Source of the DNA: Planctomycetaceae bacterium
GTDB taxonomy: Bacteria > Planctomycetota > Planctomycetia > Planctomycetales > Planctomycetaceae
DNA length: 62,755 bases
Direction of reading: 5' to 3'
Assembly (NCBI GenBank): GCA_018699955.1
Contig: JABISG010000042.1
Location: 1-62,755 of the forward strand
In this document: positions 9,947-19,202 of the stretch, piece by piece
Layout: the number at the start of each line of letters is the position of its first letter
How positions within the stretch are numbered: the first letter of the stretch is position 1
Program-made: the position numbers and the translations under genes
The notes under the pieces: model-generated
Told to the model about the DNA's origin: nothing
What the model saw: only the letters and a program-made list of their open reading frames with translations
The model's database searches: none

Positions 9947-10978
9947 ATGCACGATGCCCCCCCACAACCGACAATCGATTGCCACACGCACGTTTTTTGC
10001 TGGGGTGAGAATCCCGATGACGGATATCTTTCGCAGAAGACGCGGCGGGCGTGGTTGACGCGGTTGATCATGTATCTCACCGGGCTGAAGCACGAAGCGG
10101 GTGATTCGATCAGCGAGAAAATCCGCAGCCGACTGTTGCGGCAGGTTCGCACGTCGCGTCTCGATGCGGCCGTCGTGCTTGCGCAGGATGCCGTCTATCG
10201 CGAAGACGGATCGCGAAACGACGATGCGACCCACTTCTACGTGTCGAACGACTACGTGCTGCAATTGGCCGAGGAATGCCCGCAGATTCTGGCCGGCTGC
10301 TCCATCAACCCCGTTCGCCGCGACGCGCTACTAGAATTGGAACGCTGTTATGCCGCCGGTGCGCGGCTCATCAAAGTGCACACGGCCATTCAGGGAGTCG
10401 ATCCCGGTTTGGCGCGGTTCAATTCGTTCTACAAACTGGCTGCCGAGTTGGGTGTCGTGCTGATGTTTCACACCGGCTACGAACACTCCTGCACCGTCAT
10501 CTCGCAACAATTTACTGACCCGAAACGACTGGAGCGGCCGCTCGATTTTGGCGGGAATGTCATCGCCGCCCACTGCGGCACCTGCGCATTCTTCGACCGT
10601 GAAGACTACTACCCGAACTTCGTGGAGATGATGCACCTCTACGACAATCTGTACGGCGACACAGCGGTGATGGCCAGTTCGGTCCGCTGGACAGCGCTGA
10701 AGAAACTCAGCCTGGAAAGCGATTCACTGAAAAGCCGTATCCTGCACGGCAGCGATTACCCACTGCCACCGGGGCGACTGCCGTATCTCAAACGGACGGG
10801 ATTGTTTCCGCCCGAACGACAGAACCCACTCGATCTCGATCTAAGAATCAAGCAGTCATTCAATTTTGGTCCGCAATACGCCAGCCGCGCCGCCGAGTTG
10901 TTGGGGCTACGGGCTGAAGAGAAAACCGTCACACAACCAACAACGCGTTTCGCTGCGACCGTAGGGAGCGCTTCGTAG
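9947..10978 (+). CDS. Amidohydrolase-family metal-dependent hydrolase (TIM barrel)
   Basis: The N-terminus carries TIDCHTHVFCWG with the HxH metal pair (H13, H15). Later strands show RLIKVHTA, MFHTGYEH, VIAAHCGT and ILHGSDYPLP, the His and Asp ligands expected at the C-terminal ends of barrel strands in amidohydrolase-2 enzymes. That family includes decarboxylases and lactone hydrolases, so the substrate is open. The product is 343 residues with no signal peptide, hence cytoplasmic. The next gene starts about 77 bases downstream on the same strand and is likely co-transcribed. Confidence 0.85.
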   Translation: MHDAPPQPTIDCHTHVFCWGENPDDGYLSQKTRRAWLTRLIMYLTGLKHEAGDSISEKIRSRLLRQVRTSRLDAAVVLAQDAVYREDGSRNDDATHFYVSNDYVLQLAEECPQILAGCSINPVRRDALLELERCYAAGARLIKVHTAIQGVDPGLARFNSFYKLAAELGVVLMFHTGYEHSCTVISQQFTDPKRLERPLDFGGNVIAAHCGTCAFFDREDYYPNFVEMMHLYDNLYGDTAVMASSVRWTALKKLSLESDSLKSRILHGSDYPLPPGRLPYLKRTGLFPPERQNPLDLDLRIKQSFNFGPQYASRAAELLGLRAEEKTVTQPTTRFAATVGSAS

Positions 10979-11055
10979 GTTTCACTCTCGGGAACACAAT
11001 CGACTAGAATCCAAAATCACAGCAACGGTTACTAATTCCCCGACGGAGACTGGGC

Positions 11056-12417
11056 GTGTCACCCGATGAAATCAGCGCCGGTGCGAGAACGGTTGTCGAT
11101 GTCGCCGAACATTTCGGCCGGTTAAAGGAACGGGCGCATCAATTGGCCGAGGTGGCCGCTTCGAGCAACCGCGGTTTCTTCACACCGACGGAAGATGAAC
11201 AGACGCGGCATCTACAGGTCTCGTACTGGCAATCGCGGAATGCGCTCATCGAGGTCGTACTCTCGTTCCACCAGGACGAGACGCTCCCGGACGAAATGCG
11301 GCCGGCGGGCTTTCTGGTGGCCTATGCGGGCGCGTTGGTGCTGGTCGATGCCGCCCGGTTCTTGCGGGAAGAATTCCACGAACGGCCCGTTGTCCGCGGA
11401 AAACTGAACGAGCCGGCCCCGCAATTCGGCATTCCTGAGGGAACGTATGATCGCGTGCAGAAATCCCTGACCAGCCCCGTGCATGCCTGGCATCTGTATC
11501 ACGCGGCCCGTTATTTCGAGCAACATCAGACAGAGTTGAAATCGGCCGCAGCCGACGATGACCTGGCCCCGTTGATGGACATCGTCCAACGCCTGCAGGA
11601 ACGAATCGATGTCAGCATTGGCCAGTATGCCGCTGCCCGCACACGGGTTCGCGCACGGGAGCTGGCAACCACAGTGACACGCGATTTATTATTCCGCGCT
11701 ATTTATGGTTTGCAGAAAGCGGTCTCGCAACTCATCTCCGATATTTCCACCCAATCGGATCACAAACCCGCTTTGCCAGCCGGCATCGCCGACGAATTGC
11801 GGGGGATGTTGAAGCCGGGCGATGTGCTTATTACCCGCAAAGAACACGCGCTGACCAACTACTTCCTGCCCGGCTACTGGCCGCACGCCGCCTTGTATTT
11901 GGGGGACGAGCAACAGTTGACCGCGCTGGGGATCGAAACACACAAAAACGTCGCCCCCCGTTGGCGGCGCTTACTCGGTCTCGACAAGCAAGAACCGCAC
12001 CGCGTGTTGGAAGCCATGAAGGACGGCGTCAGACTTCGCTCGCTCGCGACTCCGTTTGCCTGCGACGCAATGACCGTGCTGCGACCGCGACTCAACGAAG
12101 CCGACGTGGCCGAGGCGCTTTGCCGTGGCATGTTTCACGATGGCAAAGCGTACGATTTCGACTTCGACTTCACGCGGGCCGACCGGCTGGTTTGCACCGA
12201 GGTTGTCTATCGCAGTTACGAAAACGTGGCGGGCGTAAAGTTTGAACTCACACCCCGCGCGGGCCGGTTGACGTTGGCCGCCGAAGACCTCATCCGCATG
12301 GCCTTCGCCCGGCAACACTTCGAACCGTTAGCCGTCTTCGCTCCATCGCATTCGCCCAAACTACTGTTGGGCGAGGAGGCAGAACAAACCATTCGCGCGA
12401 CAATGGAGCAAAGCTAA
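11056..12417 (+). CDS. YiiX-like permuted NlpC/P60 (papain-like) enzyme
   Basis: The start is GTG at 11056; no better ATG is near. Residues 1-240 are a helical region of unknown function. Residues 250-430 match the YiiX/YebB type of permuted papain-like fold: LKPGDVLITRKEHALTNYFL, then WPHAALYLG with the catalytic His at 277, and RLVCTEVVYRSY with the catalytic Cys at 380. Cys after His is the permuted order. Family members cleave lipid-like or peptide substrates at membranes; the substrate here is unknown. No signal peptide is seen. It shares a strand and a short gap with the amidohydrolase gene upstream. Confidence 0.8.
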   Translation: MSPDEISAGARTVVDVAEHFGRLKERAHQLAEVAASSNRGFFTPTEDEQTRHLQVSYWQSRNALIEVVLSFHQDETLPDEMRPAGFLVAYAGALVLVDAARFLREEFHERPVVRGKLNEPAPQFGIPEGTYDRVQKSLTSPVHAWHLYHAARYFEQHQTELKSAAADDDLAPLMDIVQRLQERIDVSIGQYAAARTRVRARELATTVTRDLLFRAIYGLQKAVSQLISDISTQSDHKPALPAGIADELRGMLKPGDVLITRKEHALTNYFLPGYWPHAALYLGDEQQLTALGIETHKNVAPRWRRLLGLDKQEPHRVLEAMKDGVRLRSLATPFACDAMTVLRPRLNEADVAEALCRGMFHDGKAYDFDFDFTRADRLVCTEVVYRSYENVAGVKFELTPRAGRLTLAAEDLIRMAFARQHFEPLAVFAPSHSPKLLLGEEAEQTIRATMEQS

Positions 12418-12459
12418 GGCGAGCGGCCGGTGAAAGCCGGCTGATTTCCGCAGCAATCT

Positions 12460-13836
12460 CTACGCTTCCACGTTCCCTTGCACGGTCGCGGTTGATTCGG
12501 CAACGTCAATCGGTTTCTGCACCGCGCCGCTGACCAGATTGTTCTGCACCAGGTTATTGCGACTCTTCCCCGACACGCGAATCGCCTGTTGCATCAGATG
12601 TTTCTCGCGGCGGTCGGCGATGCTGTTGCCGGAAACGCGGCAGCGCTCGCAGTTGTGCAGTTCGATGCCGCGCACGAACGGGTCGGTGATCTGACAGTCG
12701 CTGACGGCCGTGTCGCGGCAGCGCACGAGAGCGATGCCGGCCCCGCTTTCAAAGTCTCCTGCACCGAGCCGATGGGCGACCAGCCCGCTAATCGATGACG
12801 CTTCGCAGTCTTCCAGCCGGACGCCATCGCGGCGGGGGTCGCTGTCCAAGCCGCGCCAACAAATGGTGTTTGTTCCCATCGCAATGCCGGTGCAATCGCT
12901 CGCCAGCAGCGAGAATTCGTCGCCGTCGTACAGCGTGTTGCCGCTGATTGTAACCCGCGAGACGTGCCACAATTCAATGCCGCGCGTCTGGCTGCCGATG
13001 ACATTGCCGGTGATGGCAATCAGCACCGCGTTCGCCAACGGTTTGGTTGGTCCGCCCCAGATGCGAATGTTCGCGCCGCCCGGTTGCACGGTCGCCTGAA
13101 TGGTGTTGCTGGCGATGGTGACTTCGCTGATCTTTCCCGTCGGCGCTTCAAACCAGATTTCGGCTCCGGTCGGTTCACCGTTGGGCGATTCGTCCTCGCC
13201 GGGCCGATTGTTGTACTCGATGTCGTTGCCGGTAATCTGCAGGTTGTGAATGTCGCCCTTGTACGAGCGGATGCCCGCTTTCTTGTTGTAGCTGATGTGA
13301 TTGCCGCAGATGATCATCTGGTGCAGGTTGCAGTCGTCGAAGAAGACGCCGTACTCGTGGTTGTCGTAAATGTGCGAGTCGGCCAGCAGGAAGTTGCGGT
13401 TGCGTTCGACCAGATGAACGCCATGTTGGCAGTTGCGAATCAGCACCCGTGAAATCGTCGCCTGCATCGTCTTTTGCAATTGAATACCGATTGCCTCGGG
13501 ATGCTCGCCGAGAATTTCGACGTCGGTGATCATCGGGAAGCGTTCGTCGTTCCAGGTGTGCGGTTTGACCGAACCGGGATCGGCCGTCCCCTGGTGATCG
13601 CCGACAAACCGAATCGCCGGCCCGGCTCCCGCCATCACAATCCGCGACGTCCCCGCTTCCCCCCGCACCGCCCCGTAGCCCTGCTTGGTGAGGTCGAACA
13701 CCAACGACCGCGTGATCCGGTACGTCCCCTTATTCAGCCGCAACACCCCATCGCCCGCCTCCAAAGCATGCTGCAACGCCTCGGTATCATCAGCCTTACC
13801 ATCGCCCGCCGCACCAAAGTTGAAGACGTTTGCCAT
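12460..13836 (-). CDS. Right-handed beta-helix (pectate-lyase-3-like) protein
   Basis: From the preferred start MANVFNFGAAGDGKADDTEAL the product has 458 residues; the frame also offers a start at 13881 (MTNQPRY). NFGAAGDGKADDTEALQHAL is the typical opening of the pectate-lyase superfamily domain. The rest consists of repeated turns with I-x-G-N and I-x-x-N patterns (ITGNDIEYN, ITGNVIGSQ, ISGNTLYD, VSGNSIAD), which stack into a parallel beta-helix. Such proteins bind or cleave polysaccharides. No signal peptide is evident, which is odd for a polysaccharide enzyme. The catalytic residues cannot be assigned by eye. Confidence 0.85.
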   Translation of the reverse strand: MANVFNFGAAGDGKADDTEALQHALEAGDGVLRLNKGTYRITRSLVFDLTKQGYGAVRGEAGTSRIVMAGAGPAIRFVGDHQGTADPGSVKPHTWNDERFPMITDVEILGEHPEAIGIQLQKTMQATISRVLIRNCQHGVHLVERNRNFLLADSHIYDNHEYGVFFDDCNLHQMIICGNHISYNKKAGIRSYKGDIHNLQITGNDIEYNNRPGEDESPNGEPTGAEIWFEAPTGKISEVTIASNTIQATVQPGGANIRIWGGPTKPLANAVLIAITGNVIGSQTRGIELWHVSRVTISGNTLYDGDEFSLLASDCTGIAMGTNTICWRGLDSDPRRDGVRLEDCEASSISGLVAHRLGAGDFESGAGIALVRCRDTAVSDCQITDPFVRGIELHNCERCRVSGNSIADRREKHLMQQAIRVSGKSRNNLVQNNLVSGAVQKPIDVAESTATVQGNVEA

Positions 13837-14218
13837 TGGTTCTGCTTTCGCGAGAGTTGTGTATCTGGGTTGGTTAGTCATTCAACGTAGAGTTGGCGAG
13901 CGGTTGGTGTCAACCGGGGGGTTGTTTGGCGCATTACGGTTCGACTCAGGATCATTGCAATGTTCCTGAATTCAGAAACGGTTGCTTGAAAGCGGGGTGG
14001 TGACCTGTTGTACTGCTGGAATGTGACCTATTGCGTGGTTCACTAGGTGTAGGTTCGGCTGTTCCGGACAACGGTAGACGTTCGACGTTCAATCTAAACT
14101 GCGTCCGGCACAGCCGGACCTACGTTACTAACGTCCCAAAAGGCGAGCCAATCGTAGACGTTGTGTTCCGTGGCTGGAGCCAAGGGATGAGTTGACCAGG
14201 CAAACGGGAGTCCATACC
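13837..14218. other. Intergenic region holding one repeat element
   Basis: This gap lies between divergent genes. It holds the repeat at 14049-14123, annotated separately. The rest (about 300 bases) shows nothing I recognise beyond the promoter regions that must be there. Confidence 0.5.
14049..14123. repeat. Dispersed palindromic repeat, family A copy 1
   Basis: A ~75-base element begins GTAGGTTCGGCTGTTCCGGA and ends CCGGCACAGCCGGACCTAC. The ends are near-perfect inverted repeats, and the centre carries GACGTTCGACGTTCAATC. Copy 3 at 19892-19966 shares the ends and this centre. Copy 2 at 17863-17936 shares the ends only. It lies in a gene spacer. Confidence 0.8.
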
Positions 14219-15004
14219 GTGAAATCGCTAATCCGCGCAATCTCATTCCTGGCTTTGGCACTTGCGCCTCGTCTGGCCATCGCTGCCAGCATCCCTCCCG
14301 TACCCGCCGAAAAAGGAGAAGGGTTCTTCATTCAGGACTACGCCGGAGTCATCGACGAGTCGGTGAGAAAGCAGATCGCCGGCCACCAACAAGCAGCATT
14401 TGAAAACCATGATACCCCGATCATTGTTGTAACCATCAGCCGCATGTCGCAGTACGGCCACTCGGGCAGCATCGAAAAGTTGGCGACCGAGTGGTTCAAC
14501 GTGTGGCGAATCGGCACGGCCGACCGATCTGACGGGGCCAATAAGGGCATTCTGATGCTGGTCTCCGTCGGCGACCGCAAAGCGAGAATTGAACTCGGAG
14601 CCGACTGGGGCCGCGGCTGGGACGGTCATTGCCAGAGCATCATGCAGTCACACATGATTCCCAATTTTAAGCAGGAACAGTACGCCGTCGGAATTGCCAG
14701 CGGCGTAGCCGCACTGCGGTCGATGGCCGAATCCAGCCCGTCCGCCACTCCGCCCGCCGCATCGCTGCCTAGTCGGGTCGGCCACACGGCGAGCAGAGGG
14801 AGCAACGGTCTGGGGGGATGCGGCAGTTGTCTCGCCGCTCCATTCGCGTTGCTAATGGCTATCATGGGAGCCATATTCGGCAAAGGTGGTGGTGGTGGCT
14901 TCAGCAGTGGCAGCTTCAGCAGCAGCAGCAGCGGTGGAGGATATTCCGGCGGAGGATTCAGCGGAGGCTCATCCGGCGGAGGCGGAGCTTCCGGAAGTTG
15001 GTGA
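14219..15004 (+). CDS. TPM-domain protein with Gly/Ser-rich tail (YgcG-like)
   Basis: The GTG at 14219 is preferred because GGGAG precedes it by about nine bases and it gives a clean signal peptide (SLIRAISFLALALAPRLAIAA); a TTG at 14192 is the alternative. The TPM domain (TLP18.3/Psb32/MOLO-1) follows with FFIQDYAGVIDE, TPIIVVTI, GANKGILMLVSV and ARIELGADWG. A hydrophobic helix near residue 215 anchors it. The C-terminal tail of about 40 residues is almost only Gly and Ser, ending ASGSW, as in YgcG-type proteins. It was probably co-expressed with the second TPM gene 130 bases downstream. A role in membrane-protein quality control is only a family-level guess. Confidence 0.85.
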   Translation: MKSLIRAISFLALALAPRLAIAASIPPVPAEKGEGFFIQDYAGVIDESVRKQIAGHQQAAFENHDTPIIVVTISRMSQYGHSGSIEKLATEWFNVWRIGTADRSDGANKGILMLVSVGDRKARIELGADWGRGWDGHCQSIMQSHMIPNFKQEQYAVGIASGVAALRSMAESSPSATPPAASLPSRVGHTASRGSNGLGGCGSCLAAPFALLMAIMGAIFGKGGGGGFSSGSFSSSSSGGGYSGGGFSGGSSGGGGASGSW

Positions 15005-15133
15005 CTGTGAGTGGGATCTTTTATGTGGTATCCGGAAACTCACATTGCTGGCAGGTAAAAACTTCTGGGGCAATGAGTCGTCCTCGCTGCCCGGCTTAGG
15101 AATGTTCGCTGTTAGGGAAAAGCAGAAGTCATC

Positions 15134-15826
15134 ATGATCAACGCACTCACCGTTTTCTCAAAGGACGAACAACGTCAAGTTTCTCAATCGATTGCTGCGT
15201 TGGAAAAGAAAACTGCAGCCGAAGTCGTCTGCGCCGTCAGCACCGAATCAGGCCGATATGACCGGGCCGAGTCAATCGTCGGCCTGATTGTGGCCGCTGT
15301 ACTCTTGGCGTTGACGAACATTGCATGGGTCTTCCTTACCGATTGGTCCGCCGGTCCTGGCGGCTGGCATCCCCCCTTCGGCCTGCCGTTCATGTTCCAA
15401 CTGATAGCAGTTTTGGTTGGCTTCATCGGCGGTTCAATTGCTGCAAGCTACTACCACCCGCTCCGCCGTCCCTTTGTCCGGCAGAAAGACAAACTCGCCG
15501 AAGCCGAACGGGCGGCATCGATTGTCTTCTCGTCGCAACGCCTCCACTCAACCCGACACGTCGGCGGCGTGCTGGTCTATGTCTCGCTGTTCGAGCGCAA
15601 AGTCATCGTGCTCGCGGACGACGGTGCGATGAAAGTGCTGGAGCCGTCAATGCTCGACGCCATCTGTGAATCGGCCGTCAAGAACATCAAAGACGGCAAA
15701 CGGGTCGAAACGTTCTTAGATGCCGTCAAGGCACTCGAGCCACCGTTGACTGAATCGCTGCCGATAGGCGACAACGACGTGAACGAACTGCCGGATCATC
15801 TGGTGTGTATACATCCGCGGCCTTGA
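15134..15826 (+). CDS. TPM-domain membrane protein
   Basis: This 230-residue protein opens with FSKDEQRQVSQSIAALEKKT and AAEVVCAVS, the start of a TPM domain. Two membrane segments interrupt it (IVGLIVAAVLLALTNIAWVF and MFQLIAVLVGFIGGSIAASY). The domain then resumes with HVGGVLVYVSLFERKVIVLAD, which fits the TPM pattern of beta-strands around an acidic site. The split domain with a membrane insert is seen in the paired TPM proteins that accompany YgcG-like genes. Neighbour and order support a functional pair with the preceding gene. The precise function is unknown. Confidence 0.75.
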   Translation: MINALTVFSKDEQRQVSQSIAALEKKTAAEVVCAVSTESGRYDRAESIVGLIVAAVLLALTNIAWVFLTDWSAGPGGWHPPFGLPFMFQLIAVLVGFIGGSIAASYYHPLRRPFVRQKDKLAEAERAASIVFSSQRLHSTRHVGGVLVYVSLFERKVIVLADDGAMKVLEPSMLDAICESAVKNIKDGKRVETFLDAVKALEPPLTESLPIGDNDVNELPDHLVCIHPRP

Positions 15827-15840
15827 TATGCGGCGGAGTG

Positions 15841-16000
15841 GTTGTGGTCGAAGCGTAGCGGAGCCCGCAGGCGGGTGCTTCATTCGTGCCGCTGTTTTCG
15901 ACTGCCCGCTCAATCGTTGGTGTCAGTATTGGTGCATGAGCGCGAAGCAAACATTCGCGGCGTATTCTCTGGGGGCTCCCGTTGGTCGATCCCAGCCACC
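15841..16000. repeat. Dispersed ~160-base repeat, family C copy 1
   Basis: Shares long near-identical blocks with 18968-19126 and 23425-23573, for example GTGCTTC, TTTTCGACTG, CGCTCAATCG and CATGAGCGCGAAG in the same order and spacing. It fills the spacer after the second TPM gene. Short frames across it on both strands are open in all copies but have no start or context of their own. Confidence 0.8.
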
Positions 16001-16117
16001 TGTCGCTGCACTCAAATCTCCGCCCCGCCGCAACAATCGTGCCGAACCGGATGGGGACGAGCCACCCGTGGCACCCGGCGTGGTTTTGCCACATCGCGTT
16101 AAATGCAAGCGAAGCGG

Positions 16118-16633
16118 TTAGCCTTGAGGATCAGCATCCAGTAACGATTTTGGATCGTCAACGACCGTTTTCGTAAAGATATGCAGTTCTTCCATTTCAT
16201 TGAAGTCGATCTGCGGCAATTGTCCCTTGATCAGTCCATGGAATCTGGCAGCAATCTTCTGCGCTTCCAATTCTCCCAAACTACTGCGTTGCTCAAAAAT
16301 CCTCGGAATTGTCGCGATGCCTCCACACCCGATCGACTTGCTGCCGAACCAGTGAGATCGGTTGTACGTGGTGGTCCCCACCCACACATGTTGATGATCC
16401 AACGGAGTGAAGGTGTCAATCCAGTCGGAGTACTTGTTCGTGTTAATTGCGTCGTTGACCTTCGATCCGCAAACCCATTTCTCAACGTGGTAGCGGTGGC
16501 AGATGAGGCATTGGTAATCAGTCTGACTCATGGGCCCAAATGACTCGGAAATCTGGCCCCAGAAAACGACCGTGACCGCCGCGATGGAAACGAGCAGCAC
16601 ACCCAGTATTTTTTTGAACGTTTTTCGTTTCAT
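16118..16633 (-). CDS. Membrane-anchored hypothetical protein with one CxxCH motif
   Basis: An N-terminal hydrophobic segment (ILGVLLVSIAAVTVVFWG, about residues 9-26) acts as a membrane anchor or uncleaved signal. Just after it comes YQCLICHRYHVEKWVCG, with a single CLICH motif that could bind covalent heme c. There is also a further Cys and several His residues (PLDHQHVWVG, YNRSHWFG), candidates for a distal ligand. The remainder is a soluble domain of about 120 residues that I do not recognise. A small periplasmic cytochrome-like protein is possible, but a zinc site would also fit. Confidence 0.65.
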   Translation of the reverse strand: MKRKTFKKILGVLLVSIAAVTVVFWGQISESFGPMSQTDYQCLICHRYHVEKWVCGSKVNDAINTNKYSDWIDTFTPLDHQHVWVGTTTYNRSHWFGSKSIGCGGIATIPRIFEQRSSLGELEAQKIAARFHGLIKGQLPQIDFNEMEELHIFTKTVVDDPKSLLDADPQG

Positions 16634-16953
16634 AATTGGTCATGCCAGAGGCATATCGTCCGAGGTAACCGAGTTTGGCGGGCCAACTGAGTTAACGTTG
16701 TCACACCAATAATTGTAAACGAAGGAAACGACTTCGGAAACCTGAAAGTAGTGTAGGTCAGGCTGTGCCTGACGCAACGTGTCATTGATGTCGTTTGGTG
16801 AATCGCGTCAGGCCGAACCTGACCGACATCGCTCTCGACCACGATCGTGGATTGTGTCCACGCAACCGACCGGTCACAATGCTGAGCATGTCGTCGTTTA
16901 CCTGGTTTAGCCGACGGTATTCACGTTCTGCTTTCAATTGAGATTCACGCAAT
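16634..16953. other. Intergenic region holding one repeat element
   Basis: The gap separates divergent genes and contains repeat family B copy 1 at 16753-16824. I see no gene or RNA in the rest. Confidence 0.5.
16753..16824. repeat. Dispersed palindromic repeat, family B copy 1
   Basis: The element starts GTAGGTCAGGCTGTGCCTGA and ends with CGTCAGGCCGAACCTGACC, near-inverted ends. The core TTGATGTCGTTTGGTGAATC is shared exactly in part with copy 2 at 20917-20988. The layout mirrors family A (GTAGG start, palindromic ends, about 72 bases), suggesting related elements. Confidence 0.8.
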
Positions 16954-17511
16954 ATGAAACTCGACCTGTCCAAAGACAAAGAAAAGATACGGCGATACAT
17001 CTCCAAACGCATCAAGGACTACCCGGCCTATGTCAATGATGGACCTGGCGAAGATGACGACCCAATTCAGGCAATCATGCTCGGCTTCTACGCGGAGCAG
17101 GGTGGGGACATCTATCTCGTATTTGATACTCGGCCGGGGAAGAATCTTGATGGAAATTGGACACTGCATATCGGTGAACTTACTTCGCTAGACTTTCCCA
17201 AATGGTTGGACTTCTACGAGAAGGCCCGCGATGGGAATGCAGTGACCTTGGTATTGGATGATGGGACGGTGAAGAAACTGAAATACAGCGTTGAAGGCGA
17301 AGGGAAATCGGTCGATAACGACTTACACGAAGAACTAAACACTTACTTTGCGGAGATGCTCCGAAGACTGATGTGTGAACTGAGGGACGATGGAACGTTG
17401 GCGAAACTCCCGCTTCGGAACGATGCATACTTCATGATTGAAGAGTTTAATGGTCGCTACTTCTGGCCGGAAATTAAGTCGGTCACAACGAAAGGTCGAA
17501 TTCTCAATTAG
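16954..17511 (+). CDS. Hypothetical cytoplasmic protein
   Basis: The 185-residue product MKLDLSKDKEKIRRYISKRI has no signal or membrane segment. It is acidic, with patches such as NDGPGEDDDPIQAIMLGFYAEQ and LTLVLDDGT-like stretches. I do not recognise the family. It sits alone among repeats in the accessory stretch, a position and composition seen for small immunity-type proteins, but nothing in the sequence proves that. Confidence 0.65.
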   Translation: MKLDLSKDKEKIRRYISKRIKDYPAYVNDGPGEDDDPIQAIMLGFYAEQGGDIYLVFDTRPGKNLDGNWTLHIGELTSLDFPKWLDFYEKARDGNAVTLVLDDGTVKKLKYSVEGEGKSVDNDLHEELNTYFAEMLRRLMCELRDDGTLAKLPLRNDAYFMIEEFNGRYFWPEIKSVTTKGRILN

Positions 17512-17740
17512 TAACGTAGGATGCGTCACAGCGAAGCGAAGACGCACCACGGTGGGTGGGTCGGCTTGTCCGCCAGTGCGAACGTCGTTGCTGTGTTGCA
17601 ATTGAATTCGCAGTCGAACGGGATTAAACATCGACCACGAATCGGCACGGGTGGACGAGCCATTCGTGGCACCCTACGCGAACATTGCGTCACTTCGACG
17701 CAGTCATTAACCGAAACACATCACGGAGATTCCGATCGCC
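17512..17740. other. Intergenic region with short repeat remnant
   Basis: Nothing coding is supported here. GAGCCATTCGTGGCACCC at 17657-17674 matches a segment at 16059-16076 (two differences), so this spacer holds a remnant of another dispersed repeat. Confidence 0.4.
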
Positions 17741-17866
17741 ATGATCAAATGCAAGAAAGATGCTGCTCCATACCCCTTGTTCAGTGCCTTCGTCTTCGAG
17801 TGGCTTAACACATTGGCGTCGGGCGACGTTGATGCCGCCGAGTCAATGATCGACGAAGCGGGGTAG
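17741..17866 (+). pseudogene. Truncated gene fragment closed by a repeat element
   Basis: An ATG at 17741 with GGAG about 11 bases upstream opens a 41-codon frame. It reads like the N-terminus of a larger protein (PLFSAFVFEWLNTLASGDVDA and then AESMIDEAG). The frame ends in a TAG supplied by the first bases of family A repeat copy 2. The most likely reading is a gene cut by the repeat or by a deletion next to it; a genuine small protein is the alternative. The family is not recognised. Confidence 0.4.
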
Positions 17867-17936
17867 GGCCGGCTGTGCCGGACGCAATTTACAGGTGATG
17901 TCACTCGTCAATCGGCGTCCGGGACAGCCGGACCTA
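17863..17936. repeat. Dispersed palindromic repeat, family A copy 2
   Basis: The ends GTAGGGCCGGCTGTGCCGGA and GTCCGGGACAGCCGGACC-TAC are the family A inverted ends. The centre differs from copies 1 and 3. It supplies the stop codon of the preceding 41-codon frame and lies 21 bases before the next gene. Confidence 0.8.
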
Positions 17937-17957
17937 CGTTACTGAGGCGACGGAGAA

Positions 17958-18932
17958 ATGAACTGTCCAGCTTGCAAACAGTCTGATTTGCAGGAACGCA
18001 CCCTGAAGAACCGTCTTGTAATCGACAACTGCCAATCCTGCCGAGGAATCTGGTTGGATGGCGGGGAATTGCAGCGGCTGACTAAAGATCCCAGTGCTGC
18101 CAACAGAGCTATCAAAGTTCTGTTATCCGACGCTGTCCCAACTGATCGCGACTGCCCACGATGTCATGTGTCGATGGTCACAGTTGAATTCTCCGACCCC
18201 GCGATTGACCTCGACTACTGTAAAGATTGTTGTGGCCTTTGGTTCGATGCGGGAGAACTCAAGAAAGTCGTCAAGCTCATTCAACAGAAGAGCGTGCCGC
18301 AGAACCAAATGGGTTGTAACGAGCAATGTCCCGGTTGCGGTACTCAATGCCCGGCATCGGCTGCTTTGTGTATTGACTGTGGCTACGACTTTCGTTCAGG
18401 CGGAGTTCGACAAACCGAAAGCGTGCGGGAGTTGATGGTTGGTGGTGACAAATTCGAGATTAAGGTGCGGGGTGACAAGATTCTGTTGCGGGTGCCAAAA
18501 AGGCATCGCAAAGTCGGTTGGCTCAAACGATCTAGCGGCACGCTTGACCTGAATCTCTACTCTGCGGTGTTTACTGATCACGATGAAAAGACCGAGAGGC
18601 ACGGCAGGAACGGCCCTGTGTACGTGCGAGACTTTTACGAACTTCGGCTCATGAAGTTGTCGTGGCGCGAAACCGTTCGATTGACATTTCATTCCCTTGA
18701 TGAGTCGGCAAATGATGAATTCAGAGAATTGATCACTTTTCTGAAGGAATCAGCCCAGCATCTGGAAGTCCTGCGTAGTCCACCGGCCCGATATTGGGGA
18801 GACGACAAACGCAAATGGTGGCAACAGTGGGATTTCGGATTCCGTTATTGGAAAAGGGTGCTAGCCGCTTTGATTTCGTTAGGATTGATACTGCTTTGGC
18901 TGACATGCCTGCTGTTTGGACAGGAGTCTTAG
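17958..18932 (+). CDS. Zinc-ribbon (TFIIB-type) protein with C-terminal membrane helix
   Basis: The 324-residue product opens with two consecutive zf-TFIIB-type units. The first has MNCPACKQSDLQE and CQSCRGIWLDGGELQRL. The second has CPRCHVSMVTVEF and CKDCCGLWFDAGELKKV. A third Cys-rich unit follows (CPGCGTQCPASAALCIDCGY). The central part is a beta-rich domain without a known motif. A terminal hydrophobic segment (VLAALISLGLILLWLTCLLF) anchors it in the membrane. The twin W-D/F-D-x-G-E-L pattern is diagnostic of the family, whose function is unknown. The start follows family A repeat copy 2. Confidence 0.8.
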   Translation: MNCPACKQSDLQERTLKNRLVIDNCQSCRGIWLDGGELQRLTKDPSAANRAIKVLLSDAVPTDRDCPRCHVSMVTVEFSDPAIDLDYCKDCCGLWFDAGELKKVVKLIQQKSVPQNQMGCNEQCPGCGTQCPASAALCIDCGYDFRSGGVRQTESVRELMVGGDKFEIKVRGDKILLRVPKRHRKVGWLKRSSGTLDLNLYSAVFTDHDEKTERHGRNGPVYVRDFYELRLMKLSWRETVRLTFHSLDESANDEFRELITFLKESAQHLEVLRSPPARYWGDDKRKWWQQWDFGFRYWKRVLAALISLGLILLWLTCLLFGQES

Positions 18933-18967
18933 TAGATCAGTGAAACGCAGAGACGCACTGTCGGCGG

Positions 18968-19126
18968 GGTAGCCGTGGTCGTAGCGGAGCCCACAGACGG
19001 GTGCTTCGTTCGTGCCGTTGTTTTCGACTGTCCACTCAATCGCTGGTGTCAGTATTGGGACATGAGCGCGAAGAAAACATCCACGGCATATCCTCCGGGG
19101 GCTTCCGTTGGTCGATCCCAGCCACT
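18968..19126. repeat. Dispersed ~160-base repeat, family C copy 2
   Basis: Nearly the same as copy 1 (15841-16000) and copy 3 (23425-23573), including GGAGCCCACAGACGGGTGCT and GCGCGAAGAAAACATCCACG. An open frame through it joins the downstream acetyltransferase frame, which makes an artificially long N-terminus for that gene. Confidence 0.8.
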
Positions 19127-19202
19127 CGTCGTTGGTCAACCGCAGCCACCCGGATCGGTCACATGCAGAATACGCGAGATAAGCAATCGTCAGGCGGTAC
19201 CC

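Noticed and set aside
18975..19202. N-terminal extension of the acetyltransferase
   Set aside because: This part lies in repeat family C, which is present elsewhere without any acetyltransferase.
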